Source: Staphylococcus cohnii subsp. cohnii (GTDB lineage Bacteria; Bacillota; Bacilli; Staphylococcales; Staphylococcaceae). Taken from it: 64,000 nucleotides of DNA. The number at the start of each line of letters is the position of its first letter. Position 1 is the stretch's first letter. The DNA lies in contig NZ_PPQC01000067.1 of the NCBI RefSeq assembly GCF_002902365.1, positions 101,544 to 165,543 of the forward strand, in the 5' to 3' direction. Below, one piece after another: positions 44,021-53,857 of this stretch. The notes under the pieces are model-generated. The model worked only from the letters and a program-made list of their open reading frames with translations. It ran no database searches and was not told the origin of the DNA. The translations under genes were made by a program, and so were the position numbers.

Positions 44021-44104
44021 TTAACGAATCATAATTTTAATGATGATAAAGCCAATGAGTATCACTAAAGCTGCAATAAGTAATGGAATAACATAATAAA
44101 GCAT
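44021..44104 (-). CDS. Putative 27-residue single-span membrane protein
   Basis: On the minus strand an ATG at 44104 follows a good ribosome site (GGAGGT, 7 bases before). It opens a 27-codon frame starting MLYYVIPLLIAALVILIG and ending KIMIR. The product is one hydrophobic helix with a basic C-terminus, the shape of small membrane regulatory peptides or type I toxin peptides. The 22-bp hairpin lies about 90 bases beyond its stop and could end the message. No homology can be claimed. Confidence 0.5.
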   Translation of the reverse strand: MLYYVIPLLIAALVILIGFIIIKIMIR

Positions 44105-44435
44105 GAAATACCTCCAATTGTATTTGTATTTATTTTAACTATAAATATTCAAAAGTAAAGTGATTTTATTGTTTAAAGTCGTCAAAGCTTTCAATAACAC
44201 ACGCTTTAGAAATTAATGTTGCAAACTACACTAAGTGGTATATTGGAATAGGTTGTGTTACATTTGCAATTATACTATGTAACAAAAAATAATGTTATAT
44301 TTTCATTTAATTTGGTTTTTAATTCAATTGTGAGTGAAAATACGCATTTGTAAAATCAAAACGGTGCATGATTTAAATACGCTTTTCTAGCTTACCTTAT
44401 TTAATTTTATATTATCAAATGTAAGGGGAAATGAT
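44105..44435. other. Intergenic region upstream of the YitT gene
   Basis: It contains an inverted repeat TGTTACAT (44256-44263) and ATGTAACA (44277-44284), 13 bases apart, overlapping a TTGCAA/TATACT promoter-like stretch. This is the normal look of an operator for a dimeric repressor. I saw nothing else coding here. Confidence 0.4.
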
Positions 44436-45290
44436 ATGAAATTTGTGAAACAACTACTAAAAAACCATACTAAAAATGTGATTGTTTGTTTAATTGGTGC
44501 ATTTGTGAGTGCAATTGCAGTTAATTCATTTATATTAGAATCTAATTTAGGTGATGGGGGTACAGTTGGTATGGCATTGGCATTAAAATATGCTTTTGGC
44601 TTTTCACCTGCTATATCCTCTTTAATTATAAATACATTGGTCATTATTGTAGGGTGGCGTTTTTTAAGTACCAGAACAGCGGTATATACTTTTATTGCCA
44701 ATACAGCGATATCTATCTTTTTAGATTTAACTGAAAACTTTAAAACAGGTATTGATAATTTTGTAATAAATGCTTCTTTTGGAGGGGTATTAGTAGGCGT
44801 GGGTATAGGATTAGTAATTGCTTCTGGGGGTGTGATAGGGGGCACATCAGTTATTGCTAAGATGTTAAATAAATATTTTGACATCAAAACATCGCAAGGT
44901 ATTTTTGTTTTAGATGCTCTGGTTGTCTTATCCTTTTTATTTGTTTTACCATTAGAAAATGTCTTATTTACTGTAATTATGATATTTATCACTGAACGTG
45001 CGACTGCATTTATTATAGAAGGATTCCATCCTAAAAAAGCAGTTACTGTGATATCAAGTAAAAATGAGATAATTAGTGATGAAATCAATAGCTTTACAGG
45101 TAGAGGCTCGACACTTTTAAAAGGTAAGGGTGGTTACGGTAAGCATGAAACAAGTATGTTGTATGTTGTAGTGCCGCAATCACAAGTGACCAGAGTTAAA
45201 AAACTTGTAAATGAGGTAGATGAAAATGCCTTTTTAGTTATTCATGATGTGAGAGATGTATTAGGAAACGGATTTATGAATTTATCTTAA
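44436..45290 (+). CDS. YitT-family membrane protein (DUF161/DUF2179)
   Basis: 284 residues: five or six membrane helices in two DUF161-like halves with glycine-rich GDGGTVGMALALKY and ASGGVIGGTSVIAKML motifs, then a cytoplasmic DUF2179 domain (about 205-284, INSFTGRGSTLLKGKGGYG to FLVIHDVRDVLG). The family is widespread in Firmicutes; function is not established. AAGGGGA precedes ATG 44436. Confidence 0.88.
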   Translation: MKFVKQLLKNHTKNVIVCLIGAFVSAIAVNSFILESNLGDGGTVGMALALKYAFGFSPAISSLIINTLVIIVGWRFLSTRTAVYTFIANTAISIFLDLTENFKTGIDNFVINASFGGVLVGVGIGLVIASGGVIGGTSVIAKMLNKYFDIKTSQGIFVLDALVVLSFLFVLPLENVLFTVIMIFITERATAFIIEGFHPKKAVTVISSKNEIISDEINSFTGRGSTLLKGKGGYGKHETSMLYVVVPQSQVTRVKKLVNEVDENAFLVIHDVRDVLGNGFMNLS

Positions 45291-45408
45291 TTATAGATTA
45301 TTATAAGTACTATGTTTCAGGTTATTTGTCAATTGCTAATTTTATTCGTTCGATTTTTTTAAGAATTTGTTTTATTCTATATTTAAGATGTTTTAAGGAG
45401 GCAATTCA

Positions 45409-45816
45409 ATGGCAATTCCAAAAATAACGACATTTCTTATGTTTAATGGGCAAGCAGAGGAAGCAATCAATCTGTATGTAGAAGCATTTGAAGATGCAGA
45501 AATATTAACGATGGTTAAATATGAAGAAAATGATGAAGAACCTACCGGTGCAGTGCAACATGCTATCTTTCGCTTGAAAGATCAAGTTTTTATGGCGATT
45601 GATAATATGAATGGTGTCGATGTGGACATGAATCCAGCAATGTCATTATATGTGACAGTAGACAGTCCGTTAGAAATGGAAAGATTATTTAGTAAATTAA
45701 AAAGTGGTGGGGCAATTTTAATGCCTAAAACTGAAATGCCACCATTTAGAGAATTTACATGGATTGTAGATAGATTTGGTGTTAATTTTCAACTCGCGTT
45801 ACCAGAAAAAAAATAA
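45409..45816 (+). CDS. PhnB-like VOC-superfamily protein
   Basis: 135 residues with the PhnB/3-demethylubiquinone-methyltransferase-like VOC fold: ITTFLMFNGQAEEAINLYVEAF at the start and PPFREFTWIVDRFGVNFQLA at the end. The catalytic role is unknown, and members often lack a complete metal site. AAGGAGG precedes ATG 45409. It converges with rqcH at a shared terminator. Confidence 0.85.
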   Translation: MAIPKITTFLMFNGQAEEAINLYVEAFEDAEILTMVKYEENDEEPTGAVQHAIFRLKDQVFMAIDNMNGVDVDMNPAMSLYVTVDSPLEMERLFSKLKSGGAILMPKTEMPPFREFTWIVDRFGVNFQLALPEKK

Positions 45817-45824
45817 ATATTAAA

Positions 45825-45892
45825 AAGGCTAAGATTAAGCATCGTGCACATGTTGTGTGTACTGATTACTCATAATCTTAGCCTTGTTTTTA
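45825..45892. terminator. Bidirectional terminator between the PhnB-like gene and rqcH
   Basis: AAGGCTAAGATTA and TAATCTTAGCCTT are perfect 13-base arms. The right side is followed by GTTTTTAA and the left preceded by AAAAA, so the hairpin can serve both convergent genes. Confidence 0.85.
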
Positions 45893-45935
45893 ATTTATAG
45901 AGACGTGGTTACTACAACTTTAAAGTATTTGACAT

Positions 45936-47636
45936 TTATGATGTCACTTTCATTTTTTGAATATGATCGTAATCAGGTGTAGCATAGAGCGTTTTTTGAT
46001 GATCATATGTTACAAACCCTGGTTTTGCGCCAGAAGGTTTATGAACATGTTTAATTTCAGTGTAATCTACTGGTATTTGTCCAGAATTACCAGCTTTTGA
46101 AAAATAACCAGCTAGCATAGCCGCCTCTTTGATGGTATTTTCACTAGGTGTATCATTTAAGATCACCACATGAGAACCAGGAATGTCTTTTGTATGAAAC
46201 CAGAGATGCTGTTTGCTTGCCTTTTTATTTGTTAAATAATCATTTTGCTTATTATTCTTTCCTACAAGCATCGTATCTCCGTCAGTTGAGACATATTCCT
46301 GTAATTGAATAGTAGGTTTCTTTTTCTTATTTTTTTGTTTGCGTTGCTTCATATAACCTTGTTCGGCAAGTTCTTCTCTAATGTCATCAATATCCTCTAC
46401 GGATATATGTGTAAGTTGTTGTTCTATATTTTCAAAATATGTGATGTTTTCTTTAGTTAAATCAATTTGACGTGTTAATTCATGTGCACGTGTTTTTAAT
46501 TTATTATATTTTTTATAATACATTTGGGCATTGGTTGCTGGTGATTTTGTGATATCTAAAGGAATGGTTACTTCATTACCATCATAATAATTAGTAGTCG
46601 TCAGATACTCATCGCCTTGTTTAATTCTATAAATATTGGCAGTGATTAATTCACCAAATAATTGCTGTTCTTCTTTATCTTTAGTACCTTCTTGTTCATC
46701 GATTAATTTACTTAATTTATTTTGATATTTATGCAACTGTTGCTGTACAAATTTAACTAAATCATTTGCACGTTGTTTAACGCGTTCTCTTTCGCCTCTG
46801 GCATCATAATATCTATCTAATAAATCATGTAAAGAATCATATTCAACCATATCATCATAAAACTGATTTAAATGCATGAAGTAGAAATCTTCTTTTCCTG
46901 TTTCATGATTTTTATGAAAAACAGGGGTAGGCGATTCCTTTGTCTCATTCATTACAGAATCAAAAGCCTCTGGTAACGTTTCAGGTGTCATAAATTGTTT
47001 GCGATTGACGATTTCGTTCGTAATTAAAGGACTAAAGCCTTCAAATTGATTTAATAGCTGTCTAGCGATTTTCCCACTATTGAAATCAATGAATTTTAAA
47101 GCTTCTGTACCTGTAATATCATATGGATTTGTTTTATTTTGCGTAGGAGGTACTTCATATTGAAACCCAGGCATAACTGTACGATATTGATTTGTATTAG
47201 GCGTTAAATGTTTAAAACCTTCAATGATTTTGCGTTGATCATCTACTAATATTAAATTACTGTGTTTACCCATTATTTCTAAAATAACTGTACGGTATGT
47301 GGTATCACCAATTTCATCTTTACTGTGTATATCTATTTCTACACGTCTATCATTTCCAATTTGTCTTATAGCTTTAATAAAGCCACCCTCTAGATGCTTA
47401 CGAAATACTCTTGCAAACATTGGTGGTTCAAATGGATTATCGTATTTTTTATCTGTTAAATGCATTCTAGCAAAACTAGGATGGATCGAGAGTAGAAGTT
47501 GATGGTTTTTACGATTTTGACGTATTACCATGATGATTGTATCGTTTTCAGGTTGATTGATTTTATGAATTCTACCATCAACGAGAAATTGTAAAGATTC
47601 TACCATTTTTCGTGTAAATAAACCATCGTATGCCAT
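45936..47636 (-). CDS. rqcH: Ribosome quality-control factor RqcH (NFACT/FbpA family)
   Basis: 566 residues in NFACT order: NFACT-N domain from the start (MAYDGLFTRKMVESLQFLV), helix-hairpin-helix region, long coiled coil (about 275-430), lysine-rich linker, then the NFACT-R domain (about 450-560, with HLWFHTKDIPGSHVVI). RqcH recruits tRNA-Ala to obstructed 50S subunits and adds C-terminal alanine tails. Older annotations call it fibronectin-binding protein A because of an early binding assay. It is the only minus-strand gene in this half of the window apart from the edge of rpmB. Confidence 0.93.
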   Translation of the reverse strand: MAYDGLFTRKMVESLQFLVDGRIHKINQPENDTIIMVIRQNRKNHQLLLSIHPSFARMHLTDKKYDNPFEPPMFARVFRKHLEGGFIKAIRQIGNDRRVEIDIHSKDEIGDTTYRTVILEIMGKHSNLILVDDQRKIIEGFKHLTPNTNQYRTVMPGFQYEVPPTQNKTNPYDITGTEALKFIDFNSGKIARQLLNQFEGFSPLITNEIVNRKQFMTPETLPEAFDSVMNETKESPTPVFHKNHETGKEDFYFMHLNQFYDDMVEYDSLHDLLDRYYDARGERERVKQRANDLVKFVQQQLHKYQNKLSKLIDEQEGTKDKEEQQLFGELITANIYRIKQGDEYLTTTNYYDGNEVTIPLDITKSPATNAQMYYKKYNKLKTRAHELTRQIDLTKENITYFENIEQQLTHISVEDIDDIREELAEQGYMKQRKQKNKKKKPTIQLQEYVSTDGDTMLVGKNNKQNDYLTNKKASKQHLWFHTKDIPGSHVVILNDTPSENTIKEAAMLAGYFSKAGNSGQIPVDYTEIKHVHKPSGAKPGFVTYDHQKTLYATPDYDHIQKMKVTS

Positions 47637-47792
47637 TACTATCAGCCACCTTATTTTTAGTCATTCATCATATTGTAACATGATGAAAAGATTTGGTCAT
47701 GAGCAAAGATTGTTTGAACGTATGCTATACAACCAAACGCTCATTATGGTATCATAGTTTAATAATAGAAGAATAGCTTAGAGAGGTAGTAA

Positions 47793-48418
<626 letters not shown>

Positions 48419-48419
<1 letters not shown>

Positions 48420-48619
48420 TGTTATATCCACCATTAAATGATTTAACATCAAAAATCACATCAAAGTATTTAATCGCTACGACTGCTGCTAAACGTGCAC
48501 GTGAGTTGGACGAGCATCCAAATAGTACGCTATTAAACAAATATAATTCTGAAAAATCAGTGGGAAAAGCATTGGAAGAAATTGCTGGCGGCGAAGTTTA
48601 TCCTGAAACTACTAAATAA
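48419..48619 (+). CDS. rpoZ: RNA polymerase omega subunit
   Basis: A 66-residue omega subunit that helps assemble beta-prime. Conserved PPLNDLTSKITSKYLIATTAAKRARELDE is followed by a core ending ALEEIAGGEV. It is slightly shorter than the S. aureus protein (about 72 residues), lacking part of the variable tail. Its ribosome site GGAGG lies inside the end of gmk. A structured segment follows. Confidence 0.95.
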
Positions 48620-48661
48620 CACTTTCTAAGCGAATGTTGAATAATATAATTTTATAATTTT

Positions 48662-48750
48662 GAAAAGTACACCGGGTTAATGTTGTGCACTTCAAAAGTC
48701 GGACATATGCGATGACTTTGAGGTTTCATAGCCAAGGTGTGCTTTTTTAA
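48662..48750 (+). ncRNA. Structured RNA or elaborate terminator after rpoZ
   Basis: An outer stem AAGTACACC (48665-48673) with GGTGTGCTT (48736-48744) ends in a T-run (TTTTT). It encloses a second arm, TTCAAAAGTC (about 48691-48700) with GACTTTGAG (48714-48722), around GGACATATGCGAT. A multi-arm 80-base structure closed by a U-tract looks like a small RNA 3' part or a complex terminator rather than a plain one. No known family recognised. Confidence 0.4.
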
Positions 48751-48982
48751 TTTGGACATTAATTTGTGTATAATAAGCAGTAACCATATGTATACTTAAA
48801 GCAATTTAGCTAAAATATTAAAAGTTAAATTAACTAATGAAAAAATGCTATGTAATCCTATACATTAACCTTATACAGAATAAATACATTTGTCTATATT
48901 TAGTTATATTGAAGATTAAATATATAAACTACTATGTTAAATCATTAATAGAAAGATATAAATTATTTGGAGGAGAACTACG
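48751..48982. other. AT-rich spacer before coaBC
   Basis: About 230 bases with no supported gene. It provides room for a coaBC promoter; the ribosome site GGAGGAG lies about 7 bases before ATG 48983. Confidence 0.4.
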
Positions 48983-50185
48983 ATGAAAAATATATTACTT
49001 GCTGTAACTGGTGGTATCGCTGCGTATAAAGCAATAGATTTAACGAGTAAACTCACACAGGCTGATTATAATGTCAGAGTGATGTTAACAGACCATGCAC
49101 AAGAGTTTGTAACGCCTTTAGCTTTTCAAGCCATCGGTAGAAATCCTGTTTATACGAGCACTTTTAAAGAACACAATCCAGAAGAAATTCAACATGTAGC
49201 TTTAGGAGATTGGGCAGATGCAATTGTAGTTGCACCGGCAACTGCAAATATAATCGCTAAACTAGCAAACGGTATTGCTGATGACATGGTTACATCAACA
49301 CTATTAGCTACAGAAACACCTAAATTTATCGCTCCAGCAATGAATGTACATATGTATGAGAATAAAAGAACGCAACATAATTTAGCAACGTTAAGCTCAG
49401 ATGGTTATTATTTCTTAGAACCTGGTGAAGGTTTCTTAGCATGTGGCTATGTTGCAAAAGGTAGAATGGAAGAACCTTTGCAAATTGTAGAAAGGTTAAA
49501 TCAATATTTTCAACACGACATATCAACACCAACAAATAGTAGATTTAACGGTATGAAAGCTTTGGTGACTGCTGGACCCACGATAGAAGAACTAGATCCA
49601 GTTCGTTATTTATCTAATCGCTCATCAGGTAAAATGGGATATGCGCTAGCAGAATCTTTAGCTCAAAGAGGGGCGACCGTGACACTTATATCTGGTCCAA
49701 CCAAACTAACACCACCGAAAAATGTGGAAGTCATACAAGTAGAAAGTGCACAGCAGATGTTTGAAGCGGTTAAAACACGATTCGAGAACATGGATATTGT
49801 CTTTAAGTCTGCAGCAGTATCAGATTATGCTCCAACAGAATTATTAGAGCATAAACTAAAAAAACAACAAGGTGATTTGACGGTTACTTTTAAACGCACA
49901 CCCGATATTTTAAAATATTTGGGAGAACATAAAGGTAAACAATTTTTAGTTGGTTTTGCAGCAGAAACGCAAAATATTGAAACATATGCTCAAAGAAAAT
50001 TAAAAAGAAAAAACGCAGATGTTATCATAGCGAATAATGTTGGAGATCGCACAATTGGGTTTAGCTCTGATGATAATGCATATACAATGTACTATAAAAA
50101 CGGTGAAACAATAGCGTTAGGAAAACACAAAAAAGTCATATTAGCGGAGCATATACTAGATAGTTTAGAAACAAGGTGGCAATAA
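48983..50185 (+). CDS. coaBC: Phosphopantothenoylcysteine synthase/decarboxylase
   Basis: A bifunctional coenzyme A enzyme. The N-terminal CoaC half (1 to about 180) is an FMN decarboxylase with VTGGIAAYKAIDLT, APAMNVHMYEN and the catalytic cysteine in FLACGYVAKGRM. The C-terminal CoaB half ligates cysteine to phosphopantothenate (ALVTAGPTIEELDPVR, NRSSGKMG). 400 residues, normal length. Separated by 1 base from priA. Confidence 0.97.
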   Translation: MKNILLAVTGGIAAYKAIDLTSKLTQADYNVRVMLTDHAQEFVTPLAFQAIGRNPVYTSTFKEHNPEEIQHVALGDWADAIVVAPATANIIAKLANGIADDMVTSTLLATETPKFIAPAMNVHMYENKRTQHNLATLSSDGYYFLEPGEGFLACGYVAKGRMEEPLQIVERLNQYFQHDISTPTNSRFNGMKALVTAGPTIEELDPVRYLSNRSSGKMGYALAESLAQRGATVTLISGPTKLTPPKNVEVIQVESAQQMFEAVKTRFENMDIVFKSAAVSDYAPTELLEHKLKKQQGDLTVTFKRTPDILKYLGEHKGKQFLVGFAAETQNIETYAQRKLKRKNADVIIANNVGDRTIGFSSDDNAYTMYYKNGETIALGKHKKVILAEHILDSLETRWQ

Positions 50186-50186
50186 A

Positions 50187-52595
50187 ATGATAGCAAAAGT
50201 AATCGTAGATATCCCATCTAAAAGTGTTGACTTTACATTTGATTATATAATTCCACAAAAATTTCAAGCGATGATTGAAGTTGGTATGCGCGTAATTGTA
50301 CCTTTTGGGCCGAGAACGATACAAGGTTATGTCATGGACATCACTAAGCAACCTGACACTGATATGGACATATCAAAATTAAAAGCAATAAAAGAGATAC
50401 AAGATATTAAACCTGAATTAACGAAAGAATTAATACAACTAACAGACTGGTACCATACTTATTTTGTAACAAAGCGAATTTCTATGTTAGAGGTTATGCT
50501 TCCAAGTGCAATCAAAGCTAAATATACTAAAGTGTTTGCAGTTAAAGATGCTGAAGCTATACCAGAAAAATTATTAAAACGATTTGACTCGGAAGGGCAT
50601 TATGCATATAAAGAAGCACAAAAAAATGATGACTTAACTCTAATTGCACCATTCTTAAAGCAAGGTGCAATTCTTGAAGATACCATTTTATCTCAAAGTT
50701 TAAAGAAAAAGAAACAACGTGCAGTGCGTATCGTCGAAGGTTTTGATTATGATATGGTATTAGGTTCTTTAGAAAAATCAAAAAAGCAATATGAATTATA
50801 TGCTTATTTAATCGATGAAAGTCATCACGTTGTTTTTTTAAAGCAATTAGAAGAAATGGGATTTTCAAAATCTAGCATTGAGACATTAGCTCGTAAAGGT
50901 TTTATTGAGAAATATGATACAACCGTAGAGCGCGATCCTTTTGCGACGCGAGTATTTGAACAAGATCAAAAGCAACAACTTACAGAAGAACAACAAGAAG
51001 CATATGATGCCATACTTGAGACGATTAATAAAAATGAACAACGGACATTTTTATTACACGGTGTAACAGGTTCTGGGAAAACGGAAGTTTACTTACAAAC
51101 CATAGAAAAAGTACTCAATCAGGGTAAACAAGCGATGATGTTAGTACCGGAAATTGCACTCACACCCCAAATGGTACTAAGATTTAAGCGAAGATTTGGG
51201 GATGAAGTTGCTGTTTTACATTCAGGATTATCTAAAGGTGAACGTTATGATGAATGGCAAAAAATTAGAGATGGTAAAGCGAGTGTGAGTGTTGGTGCTC
51301 GTTCCAGTGTGTTTGCCCCTTTTAAAGATTTAGGTATGATTATAATTGATGAAGAGCACGAGTCTTCGTATAAACAAGAAGACTATCCAAGATACCATGC
51401 TAGAGATATTGCACAATGGCGCAGTCAATATCATCAATGTCCTTTAGTATTAGGCAGTGCTACGCCAAGTTTGGAAACATATGCACGTGCAACTAAAGGT
51501 GTTTATGAACTATTATCATTACCTCATAGAGTGAATCAACAAGCATTGCCAGAAGTGAACATCGTAGATATGCGCGCTGAACTTGCATCAGGAAATCGCT
51601 CTATGTTTTCAGAAGATTTGCGTCAGGCGATTCAAGAACGATTGGATAAAAAAGAACAAGTTGTTTTATTTTTAAATAGACGTGGCTATGCGTCATTTAT
51701 GTTGTGTCGTGATTGTGGTCATGTACCTCAATGTCCTAATTGCGATATTTCTTTAACATATCATAAATCAACGGATCAATTGAAATGCCATTATTGCGGT
51801 CATCAAGAAATCCCACCCAATAAGTGTCCTAACTGTGAAAGTGAACATATTAGGCAGGTTGGAACGGGTACGCAAAGAGTTGAAGAATTATTACAAGAAA
51901 ATTATCAGGAAGCAAAGATTATTCGTATGGATGTTGATACCACTTCCCGGAAAGGCGCACATGAACAATTATTAGATGACTTTGGTTCAGGTAAAGGGGA
52001 TATTTTACTGGGAACACAAATGATAGCAAAAGGCTTAGACTTTCCAAATATTACATTAGTTGGCGTATTAAATGCTGATACGATGTTGAATTTGCCTGAC
52101 TTTAGAGCTAGTGAGCGTACATATCAATTGTTGACGCAGGTTTCAGGTCGTGCAGGCCGCCATGAAAAAGAGGGGCAAGTAATTATACAAACGTATAATC
52201 CTGAACATTATGCAATTAAAGATGTTCAAGATAATGACTATTATTCCTTTTTTGAAAAAGAAATGAATTATAGAAAATTAGGTAAATATCCGCCATATTT
52301 CTTTTTAATTAATTTTACGATTGCACACAAAGATATGAAAAAAGTAATGGAAGCTTCTAAACACATACACAAAATATTGTTACAGCATTTATCAGATAAG
52401 GCATTAGTGTTAGGTCCTTCTCCAGCAGCTTTATCACGAATTAATAATGAATACCGCTTTCAAATATTAATTAAATATAAAAGCGAACCTTCCTTACACG
52501 AAGCACTAAAATATTTAGATGATTTTTATCATGATCAATATTTAAAAGACAAATTGTCACTGAAGATTGACATTAATCCTCAAATGATGATGTAG
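50187..52595 (+). CDS. priA: Primosomal protein N' (replication restart helicase)
   Basis: Reloads the replisome at stalled forks. 802 residues: a 3'-DNA-binding domain (first 110 or so), Walker A GVTGSGKTEV near residue 294, DEEH box IIDEEHESS, and a zinc-binding insertion with paired cysteines (CRDCGH, CPNCD, CHYCGH, CPNCES). Helicase motifs GTQMIAKGLDFPN and QVSGRAGR follow. Directly downstream of coaBC. Confidence 0.98.
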   Translation: MIAKVIVDIPSKSVDFTFDYIIPQKFQAMIEVGMRVIVPFGPRTIQGYVMDITKQPDTDMDISKLKAIKEIQDIKPELTKELIQLTDWYHTYFVTKRISMLEVMLPSAIKAKYTKVFAVKDAEAIPEKLLKRFDSEGHYAYKEAQKNDDLTLIAPFLKQGAILEDTILSQSLKKKKQRAVRIVEGFDYDMVLGSLEKSKKQYELYAYLIDESHHVVFLKQLEEMGFSKSSIETLARKGFIEKYDTTVERDPFATRVFEQDQKQQLTEEQQEAYDAILETINKNEQRTFLLHGVTGSGKTEVYLQTIEKVLNQGKQAMMLVPEIALTPQMVLRFKRRFGDEVAVLHSGLSKGERYDEWQKIRDGKASVSVGARSSVFAPFKDLGMIIIDEEHESSYKQEDYPRYHARDIAQWRSQYHQCPLVLGSATPSLETYARATKGVYELLSLPHRVNQQALPEVNIVDMRAELASGNRSMFSEDLRQAIQERLDKKEQVVLFLNRRGYASFMLCRDCGHVPQCPNCDISLTYHKSTDQLKCHYCGHQEIPPNKCPNCESEHIRQVGTGTQRVEELLQENYQEAKIIRMDVDTTSRKGAHEQLLDDFGSGKGDILLGTQMIAKGLDFPNITLVGVLNADTMLNLPDFRASERTYQLLTQVSGRAGRHEKEGQVIIQTYNPEHYAIKDVQDNDYYSFFEKEMNYRKLGKYPPYFFLINFTIAHKDMKKVMEASKHIHKILLQHLSDKALVLGPSPAALSRINNEYRFQILIKYKSEPSLHEALKYLDDFYHDQYLKDKLSLKIDINPQMMM

Positions 52596-52834
52596 GACAC
52601 TATTAAATGTCGTTTAACCGTAATGTTTTAAAAACTTTTCTAGGTTGTAAAAAATAAACTAGTGGCAGAAAAGGACAATAATTTAACATGCTATATTATT
52701 AAATTACTGAATACGCGTTAGTCTTATTTTAGAAAAGCAACTTTTGCTTATGTTAGATTTGTGATATTAAATCGTAAATTTTAACATTAAAGCACTAAAT
52801 TTTTAATATGTTTGTTTACAAATAAATTTTGACA

Positions 52835-52965
52835 AGAGGGGAGCAAACAACATAAACCTGTTGTTTAGCGATTAAGTTACAGGTTAGATAGTTAATATTT
52901 TCTTTTTTAAAAGTGGGGTCTGTCAATCGGTGTTTTGCTGATTTGATGGCCCTATTTTTTTGTTA
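52835..52965 (+). promoter_or_regulatory. Attenuator-like leader or small RNA upstream of an acetyltransferase gene
   Basis: Within the 450-base priA-GNAT gap, AAACAACA (52845) can pair with TGTTGTTT (52859-52866), while AACCTGT (52855-52861) can pair with ACAGGTT (52879-52885). The two share the bases TGT, so they exclude each other. A G/C-rich imperfect hairpin (about 52915-52952, GGGGTC to GGCCC) with TATTTTTTTG follows. Mutually exclusive arms before a terminator resemble a conditional attenuator, or a free small RNA ending at 52965. No known riboswitch class recognised. Confidence 0.35.
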
Positions 52966-53047
52966 AATTTTAAATATTAATGGTTGAATATGATTAATAG
53001 ATATAGTAAATTTATTTGCTCATATTTTTTTAAAAGGAGTAATAGAT

Positions 53048-53494
53048 ATGGAGATGAGAATTGCAAATATAAATGATATTGAAACAATTATAAAATTAAG
53101 AAAAGAACAATTACTTGATCAAGGTATGCTTGCTACGGAAGATATTGATGATAATATGAGAGAATATTTTGAAGATGTTTTCGACAAAGAAAATATTTTC
53201 CAAGTGTTTATGATAGATAATCAACAAGTTGTATCTACAGGAGCAGTTATTTTTCAACAAATACCACCCGCATATGATAATTATTCTGGTATTGAAGGTT
53301 ATATTACCAATGTTTATACAACTAAATTGTACAGAGGATTAGGTTTAAGTAAACAAATTTTAGATGAGCTTTTATTAAAGTGTAAAACAGAACAAGTCAA
53401 TATAGTTAATTTAAAAGCTTCTACTAAGGCAGAACCATTATATTCTAAAATTGGTTTCATAAAAAATGCATCATCCATGACCATTGAGTTATAA
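53048..53494 (+). CDS. GNAT-family N-acetyltransferase
   Basis: 148 residues; the acetyl-CoA motif is in GYITNVYTTKLYRGLGLSKQILDEL (RGLGLS, near residue 97), preceded by the beta4 strand and followed by KASTKAEPLYSKIGF, the usual end of the GNAT fold. Substrate unknown. AAAGGAG precedes ATG 53048. It is isolated between a leader-like hairpin region and a terminator, and its surroundings are more AT-rich than the priA gene, fitting an accessory gene. Confidence 0.85.
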   Translation: MEMRIANINDIETIIKLRKEQLLDQGMLATEDIDDNMREYFEDVFDKENIFQVFMIDNQQVVSTGAVIFQQIPPAYDNYSGIEGYITNVYTTKLYRGLGLSKQILDELLLKCKTEQVNIVNLKASTKAEPLYSKIGFIKNASSMTIEL

Positions 53495-53591
53495 AATAAT
53501 GAAGTGAACAATATTAGATATAAATTTTTTATTGAAATCATAATTGAAGTTAAAGCTCTCAATATATAATAAATCTAAATATAAAATTAAG

Positions 53592-53652
53592 AAGTAGAAG
53601 TAAGAGTATTCAATTAAACTATTATTGATTTCTTTTTACTTCTACTTTTTTT
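53592..53652 (+). terminator. Terminator after the first GNAT gene
   Basis: AAGTAGAAGTAA and TTACTTCTACTT form a perfect 12-pair stem with a 35-base loop, followed by TTTTTT. Confidence 0.75.
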
Positions 53653-53857
53653 AATTAATTCATATATTAAATTATGTAAATCGATTAATAAAAATGCTTT
53701 CGCAATATAAATAATAATGATAGCATATTATTAATTTATAAGAATTGGTTGGTATAAATGTATTATACGCAATCGCTAACATTTTAATGCTTAATCATTA
53801 ATGGCAATATTATATGATAATGCTATATACTTATTGATTTTAAAAGGGAGGAAATAT

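Noticed and set aside
44387..45088. A 233-codon minus-strand frame opposite the YitT gene
   Set aside because: It is antisense to a clearly recognisable membrane protein, has no domain and no ribosome site, and arises from hydrophobic codon patterns.
45936..47636. Fibronectin-binding adhesin
   Set aside because: There is no signal peptide or LPXTG anchor, and the NFACT-N/coiled-coil/NFACT-R order identifies RqcH.
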